Shown here piece after piece: positions 7,012-14,404 of a stretch of 26,411 nucleotides of DNA. A program made the translations under genes and the position numbers. This stretch comes from JAGLTQ01 sp964605385 (lineage in GTDB: Bacteria; Pseudomonadota; Gammaproteobacteria; UBA6429; Thiohalophilaceae). The DNA lies in the NCBI GenBank assembly GCA_964605385.1, contig CAZSCK010000035.1:1-26411 (forward strand), in the 5' to 3' direction. The notes under the pieces were generated by a model. It made no database searches. It saw only the letters and a list, made by a program, of their open reading frames with translations, and was not told where the DNA came from. Each line of letters opens with the position of its first letter. Position 1 is the stretch's first letter.

Positions 7012-7250
7012 TCACTGCTGTCCCGTTAACAAATCGATTTATTAGGTAAATAGCCTTAAATTACTTGACAGTAAAGCTACCCAATGAAGCCAAGGACATG
7101 AAATTATACTATTCAAAATTGAAGCCATTCCTTCTCCCTTTGGGAGAAGGCCAGGATGAGGGGGCTAAGCAAATCAATGTGTTACGAGATACACCCCCTC
7201 ACCCCAACCCTCTCCCCCAAGGGGAGAGGGAGTTAACGGGACAGCAGTGA
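7012..7250. mobile_element. MITE-like element with perfect 19-bp terminal inverted repeats
   Basis: TCACTGCTGTCCCGTTAAC at 7012-7030 is repeated exactly, inverted, at 7232-7250. The 239-bp body carries no credible gene. It contains two GC-rich palindromes typical of dispersed intergenic repeats: CCTTCTCCCTTTGGGAGAAGG, broken here as CTTCTCCC / GGGAGAAG, around 7131-7150, and CCTCTCCC / GGGGAGAGG around 7209-7230. No target duplication is evident. Likely mobilised in trans by a transposase recognising these ends. Confidence 0.65.
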
Positions 7251-7270
7251 TTTAATTTATTATCCATTAT

Positions 7271-7298
7271 GTTCACTGCCGCACAGGCAGCTCAAAAA
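7271..7298 (+). CRISPR. Solitary type I-F-like CRISPR repeat
   Basis: This 28-nt sequence begins GTTCACTGCCG, has the hairpin CTGCC-GCACA-GGCAG, continues AGCT and ends in an A-run. It matches the enterobacterial I-F repeat as I recall it at about 25 of 28 positions. No second copy occurs at one repeat-spacer interval (~60 bp) on either side, and no cas gene is in the window. It is therefore a lone repeat: a remnant array, a carried fragment, or a functional solitary unit. Confidence 0.6.
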
Positions 7299-7304
7299 AA
7301 CATT

Positions 7305-7534
7305 AGGGCTGTTGATCTTTCGGATATTAAGCTCATTTTACCAAAAATAACGTACTGTCATTGCGAAGGAATAAAATGACTGCGGCAATAATCAGGGTAA
7401 ATGGAGATTGCCACGTTTCGCTTTGCTCATCTCGCAATGACGCGCCCCTTTTGTCATTGAGTAAGCGATGGCTTTACTCTGGTAGTGTTAAAATTGACCA
7501 ACATAAGATATTAGATGAAAGATCAACAGACCCT
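7305..7534 (+). mobile_element. MITE-like repeat, copy 1 (ends GGGCTGTTGATCTTTC)
   Basis: Starts AGGGCTGTTGATCTTTC (7305-7321) and ends with its near-perfect inverse GAAAGATCAACAGACCCT (7517-7534, one extra base). Inside, GTCATTGCGA (7357-7366) pairs with TCGCAATGAC (7432-7441). The left ~90 bp is almost identical, in the same orientation, to the copy at 15879-16076. The right interior is longer and diverged. Its right end lies 2 bp from the stop codon of the chemotaxis gene. Confidence 0.65.
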
Positions 7535-7536
7535 AT

Positions 7537-9051
7537 TTACATTGAAGTTGCTTGCTGCTCTGCCGCATCAAGATGTCCAACTATCATCGAGGAGATCGTA
7601 TCAACTTTCCGGTAAGCGGCTTCCGCTTCAGCAGTTTGACCATTATTTTTTAAATCTATCACCATACGAATTAACTCATGTATTTCTTCATGTGGTTTTT
7701 CAACGTCAATCATGCCTTGTAGCTGACCAAAATGTTCCAGCCCGTCGCTGTAATACCATTTACCAAAATTGCAGTGGCGATGTGAAACGGCTTCCTCACG
7801 CGTTAAAGCTTCCTTGCCATCAAGGAAAGCACGCAACCGTGTTTTCCAATTCAGGTGGGCAGCTTTTGCCGAAGAAAGATCCAACGATTTATCCCCTGAC
7901 GTACCCATCTTAGTTACTAAATCTTTTAACTGTTGTGAAATTGTTGCAATTTTAACGCTTGTTTGTTGTGACTCCTGAGCATCTTGAGTCGCTGCATCTG
8001 CACTTTGTGTAATCGAAACAATATTTTGATTGATCTCATTTGCAACTGCACTTTGCTCTTCAGCTGCTGTAGCAATTTGTGCATTCATATCGTTAATAAT
8101 ATTCACTGACTGATGGATGTCTTTTAAAGCATTAAACGTATCTTCAACTTTTTCAGAGCTTTCACTACCTTTTATTGATGCAGCTTCCATAACCGAAACA
8201 GAAGAACGTGCACCTGTTTGTAACGCTGTGATCATTTCATCTATTTCCCGAGCAGATTCTTGCGTTCTGGTAGCTAAACTTCGTACTTCATCTGCCACCA
8301 CAGCAAAGCCCCGACCTTGCTCACCAGCACGTGCAGCTTCAATCGCTGCATTCAAAGCAAGTAAATTAGTTTGATCAGCGATACCCTTAATTACCTCGAG
8401 TACCACTGTTATCTCTGAACTTTGTTTTTCCAGTTGAGCAATTACATCTGATGCTTCATTAACCTCTTCAACTAAAGCATCAATACTTGCTTTACTCGCT
8501 TGTGCAATAGATTCACCTTTATTTGCAGACTCATTTGCATGCTCAGCAGCCGTAGCAGCTTCACTGGCGTTACGCGCGACTTCTTCTACGGTTGTGCTCA
8601 TTTCATTCATAGCAGTCGCAACCATATCTGTTTCCAGTTGCTGCCTGGTTATATTTTCATTGGTACTTTCCGTTACGCTCGAAAGGTGTGATGCAGTAAA
8701 AGATAAATCGTTCGTTGCCTTTGTTAATTCATTTGCTGAAGCGGCATACCCTTGCAAAAGAGAGTTATAACTTTGGCAAATTTGCTCAACAATTTGGTGA
8801 CCTTTAACATTTAATTCCTGACCACCACCTTCTGCTTTTTTTAACTGCTGTATTATTTGTTCAAATGGCTGAAAAAATCGAAGCACAAAGGGAAAAATAA
8901 GAACAAAGGAAAGCATCGCAACAGCAATGGGCAAAATAAATATCTGCTCACTAATATTCAGCCATTGCAAAAACAGACGGCTTAATACAACAGATATCAA
9001 ATTTATTGTTATGATAAAAATAACGGGTTTGATGAAACTCTTTGTATTCAT
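7537..9051 (-). CDS. Methyl-accepting chemotaxis protein with C-terminal CZB zinc-binding domain
   Basis: A 504-aa inner-membrane receptor. Two TM helices (about 7-29 and 36-58) are joined by only a few residues, so there is no periplasmic sensor. The signalling domain contains the hairpin signature IADQTNLLALNAAIEAARAG (224-243). The C-terminus is a CZB domain: His399 in AHLNWK, HRHCNFGKWYYSDG (424-437, Cys427) and HEEIH (454-458), which bind zinc. CZB domains tune signalling to cytoplasmic zinc or to hypochlorous-acid oxidation of the Cys. The frame is open to 9126, but ATG 9051 with AGGGG upstream and an immediate membrane segment is the better start. No che genes are adjacent. The stop codon lies beside a MITE end. 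Confidence 0.9.
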   Translation of the reverse strand: MNTKSFIKPVIFIITINLISVVLSRLFLQWLNISEQIFILPIAVAMLSFVLIFPFVLRFFQPFEQIIQQLKKAEGGGQELNVKGHQIVEQICQSYNSLLQGYAASANELTKATNDLSFTASHLSSVTESTNENITRQQLETDMVATAMNEMSTTVEEVARNASEAATAAEHANESANKGESIAQASKASIDALVEEVNEASDVIAQLEKQSSEITVVLEVIKGIADQTNLLALNAAIEAARAGEQGRGFAVVADEVRSLATRTQESAREIDEMITALQTGARSSVSVMEAASIKGSESSEKVEDTFNALKDIHQSVNIINDMNAQIATAAEEQSAVANEINQNIVSITQSADAATQDAQESQQTSVKIATISQQLKDLVTKMGTSGDKSLDLSSAKAAHLNWKTRLRAFLDGKEALTREEAVSHRHCNFGKWYYSDGLEHFGQLQGMIDVEKPHEEIHELIRMVIDLKNNGQTAEAEAAYRKVDTISSMIVGHLDAAEQQATSM

Positions 9052-9204
9052 ATTTTTTGGACCCCTAATGTTAAATTTCAACCTGCAAACGTGCCATTCA
9101 CAGCTTATATCGGCTATCACCGACAAAACTTAAGTATTTAATCAAATTCTAACATACGGAGTGAATAAACATTATTATCTTTTAAAACAAGGGGTTATGT
9201 TTAT

Positions 9205-9666
9205 TTAGTCATCTTTACGTTCATACTCACCCTCAATCACATTATTTTCTACATGGTGAGTGCGTGATGACGCTGAGTGGGTCGTCTGCGTGGAATGCAT
9301 GTTTGTCGCCATAAACATGCCTCGGCGCAGTAAATATGCAGCGAGCATTTTACGCACAAATGGCGTAAGGAAAAGAAAACCAATGATATCGGTAAAAAAG
9401 CCCGGGGTGAGCAAAAATGCGCCTGAAAGTAATAAAAGGATGCCTTCAACCAAAATTGTAGGCGGTAACTGACCTTGCGCTATGCTTTGATTTAATCGTG
9501 TCCATGTGGCCAGACCTTGTTGCCGCAATAAACTGGCTCCCAGAATAGCAGTGCCAATCACAATTAAAATCGTCCAGCCTGCACCAATAATGCCGCCCAC
9601 CTGAAATAACAGATAAATCTCAAGAATGGGCACGGCTAAAAATGCGATTAATAAAATCTGAAACAC
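9205..9666 (-). CDS. fxsA: FxsA-family membrane protein
   Basis: A 153-aa inner-membrane protein. It begins VFQILLIAFLAVPILEIYLL (start codon GTG) and has the FxsA core GGIIGAGWTILIVIGTAILG, GASLLRQQGLATW and LLTPGFFTDIIGFLFL, then a polar His/Ser-rich tail ending EGEYERKDD. The E. coli protein is of similar length; its excess suppresses F-plasmid exclusion of phage T7, but its normal role is unclear. The frame runs open upstream to ATG 9780. GTG 9666 is preferred because AGAGG lies 9 bases before it and the product then starts at the family's N-terminus. It is divergent from cutA. Confidence 0.9.
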   Translation of the reverse strand: MFQILLIAFLAVPILEIYLLFQVGGIIGAGWTILIVIGTAILGASLLRQQGLATWTRLNQSIAQGQLPPTILVEGILLLLSGAFLLTPGFFTDIIGFLFLTPFVRKMLAAYLLRRGMFMATNMHSTQTTHSASSRTHHVENNVIEGEYERKDD

Positions 9667-9773
9667 GATTCTTTTCCTCTGGTTAGGATAAATATCCGTA
9701 AAACATCTACAAACCGAATATGGTGCCGAATTATTGCATTTGCAAGCCTGTATTATGCTGATATTGTATTGGG

Positions 9774-10127
9774 ATGCCAAAGGATGACTATATAATAGTG
9801 TTCAATACCTGTGATTCTGCTGAGATTGCCTCTTCAATCGCAGAAACGCTGGTCAGCAAAAAGCTGGCTGCCTGCGTCAACATAGTGAAGGGCATTGAGT
9901 CTGTTTACCAATGGCAGGGGAAAATAGAATATAATCAGGAAATTTTATTAATAATAAAAACACGGCAATCTCTGTTTTCAAAGTTGAAACAAGCCATTCA
10001 GGCACTTCATAACTATGAACTTCCTGAAATCATTGCTGTCCCTATCAGGTCAGGCGACAAAAACTATTTAAACTGGATTCAATCCGCCACATTAGCTACG
10101 GAACAAAATAATGAGAATAAAAAATAA
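9774..10127 (+). CDS. cutA: Divalent-cation tolerance protein CutA
   Basis: A 117-aa cytoplasmic protein with the CutA1 hallmarks: N-terminal beta strand IIVFNTCDS, KKLAACVNIVKGIESVYQWQG, EILLIIKTRQ and the signature YELPEIIAVPIRSGDKNYLNWI. CutA forms PII-like trimers and is linked to copper and other divalent-metal tolerance, though its biochemical role is not settled. The gene overlaps dsbD by 17 bp, an arrangement common in gammaproteobacteria (cutA was first mapped next to dsbD in E. coli). Translation is probably coupled. The ribosome-binding site before ATG 9774 is weak. Confidence 0.93.
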   Translation: MPKDDYIIVFNTCDSAEIASSIAETLVSKKLAACVNIVKGIESVYQWQGKIEYNQEILLIIKTRQSLFSKLKQAIQALHNYELPEIIAVPIRSGDKNYLNWIQSATLATEQNNENKK

Positions 10128-12015
10128 CGCCACTAAAACATTACTACTTTTACTTTCGCTATTCTTTACCTTCAACACTGCGGTTGTTTCTGCTGCGGAT
10201 GGCGTTGATGCCATTAATAGTTTGAGTAATGATCTTGGGCTCGGTAACAATGAAGATGAAATCCTCGAACCTGATGTGGCATTTAAACTCACTACCGATG
10301 TTAAAGATGCCAACAATGTTGTCGCTAACTGGCAAATTGCGGACAAACATTATCTTTATCGCAACAAGTTTAAATTTAAATTAAAAGAGGGTGAAGGCGT
10401 CCAACTAGGTAATGTTGTTTTGCCTCCGGGTGAAACCAAGAACGATGAATTTTTTGGCAAAATACAGGTTTTCCATCATGGTACAGAAGCAATTGTTCCT
10501 ATCACTCGCACCAGTACTAAAGCGACCACGGTAAAAATTCAATTTACTTATCAAGGTTGTGCAGAAGAAACCGGAATTTGTTATCCCCCTATTCGTAAAA
10601 CCATAAGTTTTGATTTACCTGCAGGTGACGTTGCTTCGGCAGTAAGCGATACGGCAATGAAAGTATCTGCTGCAAAACAGGAATTTGTTTCAGAACAAGA
10701 CCTGTCAACACAGGTTTTAAAATCGGGTGATGTAATCGAAATCTTTTTTTACTTCTTCCTTGGTGGTTTAGCGCTGGCCTTTACCGCTTGTATGTACCCC
10801 ATGATTCCTATTTTATCTTCCATTATTGTTGGCCATGGTGAAAAAATCACTCATAAAAAAGCCTTTGCCATTTCGATGGCCTATGTTCAAAGTATGGCAG
10901 TGACCTTTGGTATCTTAGGTGCAGCTGTTGCCTTATTTGCAGGTGGCGTTAACTTACAAGCTTACTTCCAAAGCCCCTGGATACTCATACCCTTCTCTGT
11001 TTTATTTGTGGCACTTGCTTTCTCGATGTTTGGCTTTTATGCCATTCAAATGCCCGCATCCGTTCAAAGCTGGTTAAGCAACTTTAGTAATAAACAGGAA
11101 GGCGGATCATTGCATGGCGCTATCTTCATGGGGGCCGCTTCTGCTTTAATTATCGGCCCATGTGCTGGCCCGGTTATTATTGGTGCGCTTGCCTATGTTG
11201 CAGCTGAAAGTGATCCACTGGTTGGTTTCCTTGCAATGTTTATTTTAGGTAATGGCTTAGGTTTGCCATTACTGGCTGTTGGCACATTTGGCGGACATGT
11301 ATTACCTAAAGCCGGTACCTGGATGGATACAGTGAAAGCGGGGGCAGGTGTTGTATTACTTGCCATTGCTATACTGTTCCTTGAACGTATCAGCTTTATT
11401 TCTTCAACCATGATTATGATGTTATGGGCAATATACTTTATTGTTGTTGGTGTTTATCTCGGTGCACTCGATGCCATTAGAGAAGGTGCTTCCGGCTGGT
11501 TTAAACTGTGGAAAGGACTGGGTGTTGTCTTTATTGTTTATGGTGTCATCGTGATGTTAGGTGGCGTGACTGGCGCACGTAACTTCAATGACCCTATGCA
11601 CGGCTCAAGTTTAACTATGGGCGGTGGTAGTGCAGTTGAAAAACAACATTTAAAATTCAAACGTATTAAAACAGATCAGGATTTAAAAAATGAAATAGCG
11701 GCGGCTAAAGCAGCAGGTAAATACATCATGCTCGACTTTTATGCCGACTGGTGTACTTACTGCAAAAAGTTTGAAGATTATGTTTTCACCAACAAAGAAG
11801 TTCAGGCTCTGTTAAAAGATTTTGTTTTATTACAAGCGGATGTCACTGCTCATGATGAGCAGGATCAGGCGCTCTATAAATACACTTCTGTACAAGCGCC
11901 ACCGGCTATTTTATTCTTTGACAAAGATGGTAAAGAGAACCGTAACTACAGAATTGTAGGTGATATGAATGCAGAAACATTCATCAAGCATGTAAAACAA
12001 ATACTAAATAAATAA
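10111..12015 (+). CDS. dsbD: Thiol:disulfide interchange protein DsbD
   Basis: A 634-aa, full-length DsbD with its three parts. A signal peptide (about 1-28) leads to the periplasmic alpha domain with the redox pair Cys150/Cys157 (GCAEETGICYPP). The eight-TM beta domain carries Cys227 in TACMYP and Cys351 in GPCAGP. The C-terminal thioredoxin gamma domain has the active site WCTYC (547-551). It moves electrons from cytoplasmic thioredoxin across the inner membrane to periplasmic reductases such as DsbC, CcmG-type proteins and TlpA-like proteins. The next gene encodes such a protein, a likely client. It lies in an operon with cutA and the tlpA-like gene. Confidence 0.96.
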   Translation: MRIKNNATKTLLLLLSLFFTFNTAVVSAADGVDAINSLSNDLGLGNNEDEILEPDVAFKLTTDVKDANNVVANWQIADKHYLYRNKFKFKLKEGEGVQLGNVVLPPGETKNDEFFGKIQVFHHGTEAIVPITRTSTKATTVKIQFTYQGCAEETGICYPPIRKTISFDLPAGDVASAVSDTAMKVSAAKQEFVSEQDLSTQVLKSGDVIEIFFYFFLGGLALAFTACMYPMIPILSSIIVGHGEKITHKKAFAISMAYVQSMAVTFGILGAAVALFAGGVNLQAYFQSPWILIPFSVLFVALAFSMFGFYAIQMPASVQSWLSNFSNKQEGGSLHGAIFMGAASALIIGPCAGPVIIGALAYVAAESDPLVGFLAMFILGNGLGLPLLAVGTFGGHVLPKAGTWMDTVKAGAGVVLLAIAILFLERISFISSTMIMMLWAIYFIVVGVYLGALDAIREGASGWFKLWKGLGVVFIVYGVIVMLGGVTGARNFNDPMHGSSLTMGGGSAVEKQHLKFKRIKTDQDLKNEIAAAKAAGKYIMLDFYADWCTYCKKFEDYVFTNKEVQALLKDFVLLQADVTAHDEQDQALYKYTSVQAPPAILFFDKDGKENRNYRIVGDMNAETFIKHVKQILNK

Positions 12016-12056
12016 TAACTTACATTAATAACATCACGAATAAGAATAATAAAATT

Positions 12057-12611
12057 ATGTCAAAAACAACGTCTACATTATTAATGGTTGGCCTGGCTAT
12101 CGCCGGGCTGGCTTCTGGTTATGTTTTTAATAACTGGCAATATGAACAAAAACTGGCTGAAACAAGAGTCGTAACTAACGCTGAAACGGCCATTTCAAGT
12201 GTTCGTCCTTTATTTAAACTCAAAGATCTGGAAGATAAAGTTCGTGACATTAAGGAATGGGATGGTCAGGTACTCATGATCAACTTCTGGGCCACATGGT
12301 GCCCACCTTGCCGAAGAGAAATGCCTGCTTTTATCGAGCTACAGGAAAAATATCAGGACAAAGGCTTTACCATCATCGGTATTGCATTAGATGAAAAACA
12401 AGCCGTGATTGATTTCACTGATCCCATTGGTATGAACTACCCGATTCTACTCGCAGAGCAAGAGGGCATCGTTCTGGCAAAAGCATACGGTAATAATTTA
12501 GGTGTACTGCCTTTCACTGTGATAGTAGACCGCAAAGGAAATATTATACATCGTCATCGAGCTGAACTGACCTTTGAACAAGTTGAAGGCATGATTAAAC
12601 CTCTATTGTAA
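12057..12611 (+). CDS. Membrane-anchored TlpA/ResA-like thioredoxin
   Basis: A 184-aa protein with one N-terminal membrane anchor (about 7-24, LLMVGLAIAGLASGYVF) and a periplasmic thioredoxin fold. The active site is WCPPC (Cys82, Cys85) within NFWATWCPPCRREMP, and the cis-proline loop is GVLPFTVIVD. CPPC with the AhpC/TSA-like insert fits the TlpA/ResA/CcmG group, which reduces disulfides in apocytochromes or copper-delivery proteins. It follows dsbD by 41 bp and is probably co-transcribed with it, which supports DsbD as its electron donor. No cytochrome c maturation genes are present to refine the role. It converges with the response-regulator gene, 10 bp away. Confidence 0.88.
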   Translation: MSKTTSTLLMVGLAIAGLASGYVFNNWQYEQKLAETRVVTNAETAISSVRPLFKLKDLEDKVRDIKEWDGQVLMINFWATWCPPCRREMPAFIELQEKYQDKGFTIIGIALDEKQAVIDFTDPIGMNYPILLAEQEGIVLAKAYGNNLGVLPFTVIVDRKGNIIHRHRAELTFEQVEGMIKPLL

Positions 12612-12621
12612 ATAGTCAGAA

Positions 12622-12978
12622 TTATTTTAATACCAGAGCTATGGTTTCTAATAATTTTTTTGGTTCAAATGGTTTTAATATCCAAGCCGTTGCTCCAGAT
12701 TCTTTGATTTTTTGTTTATTATCTTTTAGATCTGCTGTGACTATCAAAATAGGGGTTTTGGCATAAGATTGAACTTTACGAATTTCTGTCACAAACTCAA
12801 TTCCGTCCATTTCTGGCATTTGAATATCTGTAATGATGACATCAAATTGTGATACTTCAGCGAGCGCAATACCTTCCTTTCCATTTTTAGCTAGAGTAAC
12901 GTCATAATAATCATGTAAGGTGAAGGTAATGACATCTCGTATTACCGCGTTATCATCAATAACAAGAATTTTAGCCAT
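12622..12978 (-). CDS. Stand-alone CheY-like response regulator
   Basis: A 118-aa single receiver domain with all phosphoryl-transfer residues: Asp8/Asp9 (acidic pocket), phospho-acceptor Asp51 in ITDIQMPEMDG, Thr81 and Lys102 in ILKPF. No output domain follows, so it acts through protein contact, as CheY or a phosphorelay intermediate does. No histidine kinase is adjacent. The nearest signalling gene is the CZB chemotaxis receptor ~3.6 kb away, so partnership is speculative. AAAGG lies 7 bases before the ATG. It is transcribed toward the tlpA-like gene. Confidence 0.93.
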   Translation of the reverse strand: MAKILVIDDNAVIRDVITFTLHDYYDVTLAKNGKEGIALAEVSQFDVIITDIQMPEMDGIEFVTEIRKVQSYAKTPILIVTADLKDNKQKIKESGATAWILKPFEPKKLLETIALVLK

Positions 12979-13307
12979 GAAATTGCCTTTATTTATATTT
13001 AATTAAGTTAATTTTTACACATATGCGCACCATCCATCAAAAGAAAAATAAGTGAATTTCGCGAAATAATAAATAAAGCAATATTCATTCTGTGACTCCA
13101 TTGGCATACTTATTTCCTTCAAATTTGCTATCATCTGCGGCGAATTTCGGGTAATTCCCATAAATTGGACAATTTCTCTTTCTTGGGGCACAATGTCCCA
13201 AAATAACTGCTTAGGATGAGCTTAAAGTGCATCAATCGTGTCGCGATTGTGCGTACATTTGCACGGATATTGCATAGTTTAAACACATAATTATTGGCTT
13301 CATTGAA
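12979..13307. other. Divergent intergenic region between response regulator and aroQ
   Basis: A 329-bp AT-rich region with no credible gene. It must hold promoters for both flanking genes, but no strong sigma-70 pair stands out. Two short dyads are visible: TTGGG...CCCAA at about 13184-13202, and a hairpin CAATCG-TGTCG-CGATTG at 13233-13249, about 60 bp before aroQ. The second could be a leader structure or operator. Confidence 0.45.
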
Positions 13308-13748
13308 ATGGCAAGTATTCTGGTATTACATGGCCCTAACCTAAACCTGCTTGGCACTCGCGAGCCGGAAATTTATGGTGCCACTACATTATCGGATATT
13401 GATGCCTCACTCACAGAGCAGGCAAAAACTGCCGGCCATGAATTAACAACATGTCAAAGCAATGCAGAACATGAGTTAGTTACCGCCATTCAAAATGCTG
13501 CAAAAAAAGTGGCTTACATCATTATTAACCCCGCCGCATTTACCCACACCAGTGTGGCAATACGCGACGCTCTCGCTGCGGTAAACATTCCATTTATCGA
13601 AGTTCATTTATCAAATGTCCACGCACGTGAAGACTTCCGTCGCCATTCCTATTTTTCAGATTTGGCTCAAGGTGTTATCAGCGGGCTGGGCGCAAACGGT
13701 TATTCGCTGGCTTTAACCTCAGCGATTGAATCACTTGCATCAAACTGA
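13308..13748 (+). CDS. aroQ: Type II 3-dehydroquinate dehydratase
   Basis: A 146-aa cytoplasmic enzyme that removes water from 3-dehydroquinate to give 3-dehydroshikimate, step three of the shikimate pathway. It shows the full type II signature: HGPNLNLLGTREPEIYG (8-24) with Arg18 and Tyr23 of the flexible lid, NPAAFTH (74-80), and FIEVHLSNVHAREDFRRHS with His100. Length is usual for the dodecameric family. It is first in the aroQ-accB-accC order common in gammaproteobacteria, 32 bp before accB. Confidence 0.97.
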   Translation: MASILVLHGPNLNLLGTREPEIYGATTLSDIDASLTEQAKTAGHELTTCQSNAEHELVTAIQNAAKKVAYIIINPAAFTHTSVAIRDALAAVNIPFIEVHLSNVHAREDFRRHSYFSDLAQGVISGLGANGYSLALTSAIESLASN

Positions 13749-13780
13749 TCACTTATTAACCCCTTAAAGGTGAAAATATT

Positions 13781-14221
13781 ATGGATATAAGAAAAGTAAA
13801 AAAACTCATTGAGCTACTCGAAGAATCCGGTATTGCTGAAATTGAAATCCACGAAGGTGAAGAATCTGTTCGCATTAGTCGTAACCCGACTGTCATTCCA
13901 GGTGCACCTGTCGCGATTGCAGCACCTGCTCCAGTTGCTGCTGCCGCACCTGTTGCTAATGCAGCTCCTGTTGAAGAAAAAATTGAAGGCCATGTCCTAA
14001 ACTCGCCAATGGTAGGCAGTTTTTACCGTTCTCCTTCACCCGGTGCAGCATCATTTGTTGATGTAGGTTCTAAAGTCAGTGTCGGCGATACACTTTGTAT
14101 TATTGAAGCAATGAAGTTACTTAATCAAATTGAAGCAGATAAGGGCGGCACCATTAAAGCTATCTTAGTAGAAAATGGTCAGCCCGTAGAATATAACCAA
14201 CCCTTATTCATCATCGAATAA
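13781..14221 (+). CDS. accB: Biotin carboxyl carrier protein of acetyl-CoA carboxylase
   Basis: A 146-aa carrier. The N-terminal helical region (MDIRKVKKLIELLEES) is followed by an Ala/Pro-rich linker (about 40-65) and the biotinyl domain. Biotin attaches to Lys112 in IEAMKLLNQIEA; E. coli has Met-Met where this has Leu-Leu. The protruding thumb segment SPSPGAASFVDVG (84-96) is present. It carries CO2 from AccC to the AccAD transferase in the first step of fatty-acid synthesis. AAAGGTG lies seven bases before the ATG. accC follows 183 bp later instead of being tightly spaced, because a repeat element lies between them. Confidence 0.97.
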   Translation: MDIRKVKKLIELLEESGIAEIEIHEGEESVRISRNPTVIPGAPVAIAAPAPVAAAAPVANAAPVEEKIEGHVLNSPMVGSFYRSPSPGAASFVDVGSKVSVGDTLCIIEAMKLLNQIEADKGGTIKAILVENGQPVEYNQPLFIIE

Positions 14222-14225
14222 AAAT

Positions 14226-14359
14226 ACCGTTGCACGAATGCCGAGGAGCCAGATAACGGCGTTAAAAACTAACTCAAAATGCTCATGTACTCATCGTACA
14301 CTCCGCTTTTTCGTTAGCTTTTGCCTTGTTCTCTAACACCTCACCATCCATGCAAAGGT
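14226..14359. repeat. Intergenic inverted-repeat element between accB and accC
   Basis: ACCGTTGCACGAATG (14226-14240) and the inverse of 14345-14359 (ACCTTTGCATGGATG) form imperfect ends with 12 of 15 matches. Inside is TGTAC-TCATC-GTACA (14286-14300) within a tract resembling a dispersed repeat I recall from other gammaproteobacteria (CATGTAC...GTACACTCCGC). The element would be transcribed within the accBC mRNA, so it may fold and affect the accB:accC ratio. Confidence 0.5.
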
Positions 14360-14404
14360 ATTTAAGTGGTTTTGATAAAACTTAATTAAATAAACGAGTT
14401 TATT

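Larger units (their letters stand above)
7001..7536. other. Gene-free repeat cluster between IS30 and the chemotaxis gene
   Basis: This 536-bp stretch is almost wholly repeats: a MITE-like element (7012-7250), one type I-F-like CRISPR repeat (7271-7298) and a second MITE-like element (7305-7534). Short open frames inside it, for example 7065-7250 and 7361-7615, coincide with the repeats and are not credible genes. Confidence 0.7.

Noticed and set aside
7065..7250. A 61-codon open frame
   Set aside because: It is contained in the MITE-like element and ends exactly in its terminal repeat; the proline-rich product is simply the GC-rich palindrome translated.
7211..7360. A CRISPR array around the I-F-like repeat
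   Set aside because: No second repeat copy exists at about 60 bp on either side; the flanks are MITE-like elements.
1..7536. A prophage
   Set aside because: No integrase, terminase, capsid, tail or lysis gene is present; toxin-antitoxin and modification genes alone do not make a prophage.
7361..7913. Overlapping plus-strand open frames
   Set aside because: They run from the MITE-like repeat into the antisense of the chemotaxis receptor gene; their composition is explained by those features.
9051..9126. Longer N-terminus for the chemotaxis receptor
   Set aside because: The extra 25 residues are unlike receptor N-termini, while ATG 9051 has an AGGGG upstream and leads directly into the first membrane helix.
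9730..9773. A sigma-70 promoter directly before cutA
   Set aside because: TTGCAA and TATTGT are spaced by 16 bp but end only six bases before the ATG, and other pairings are badly spaced; too weak to annotate.
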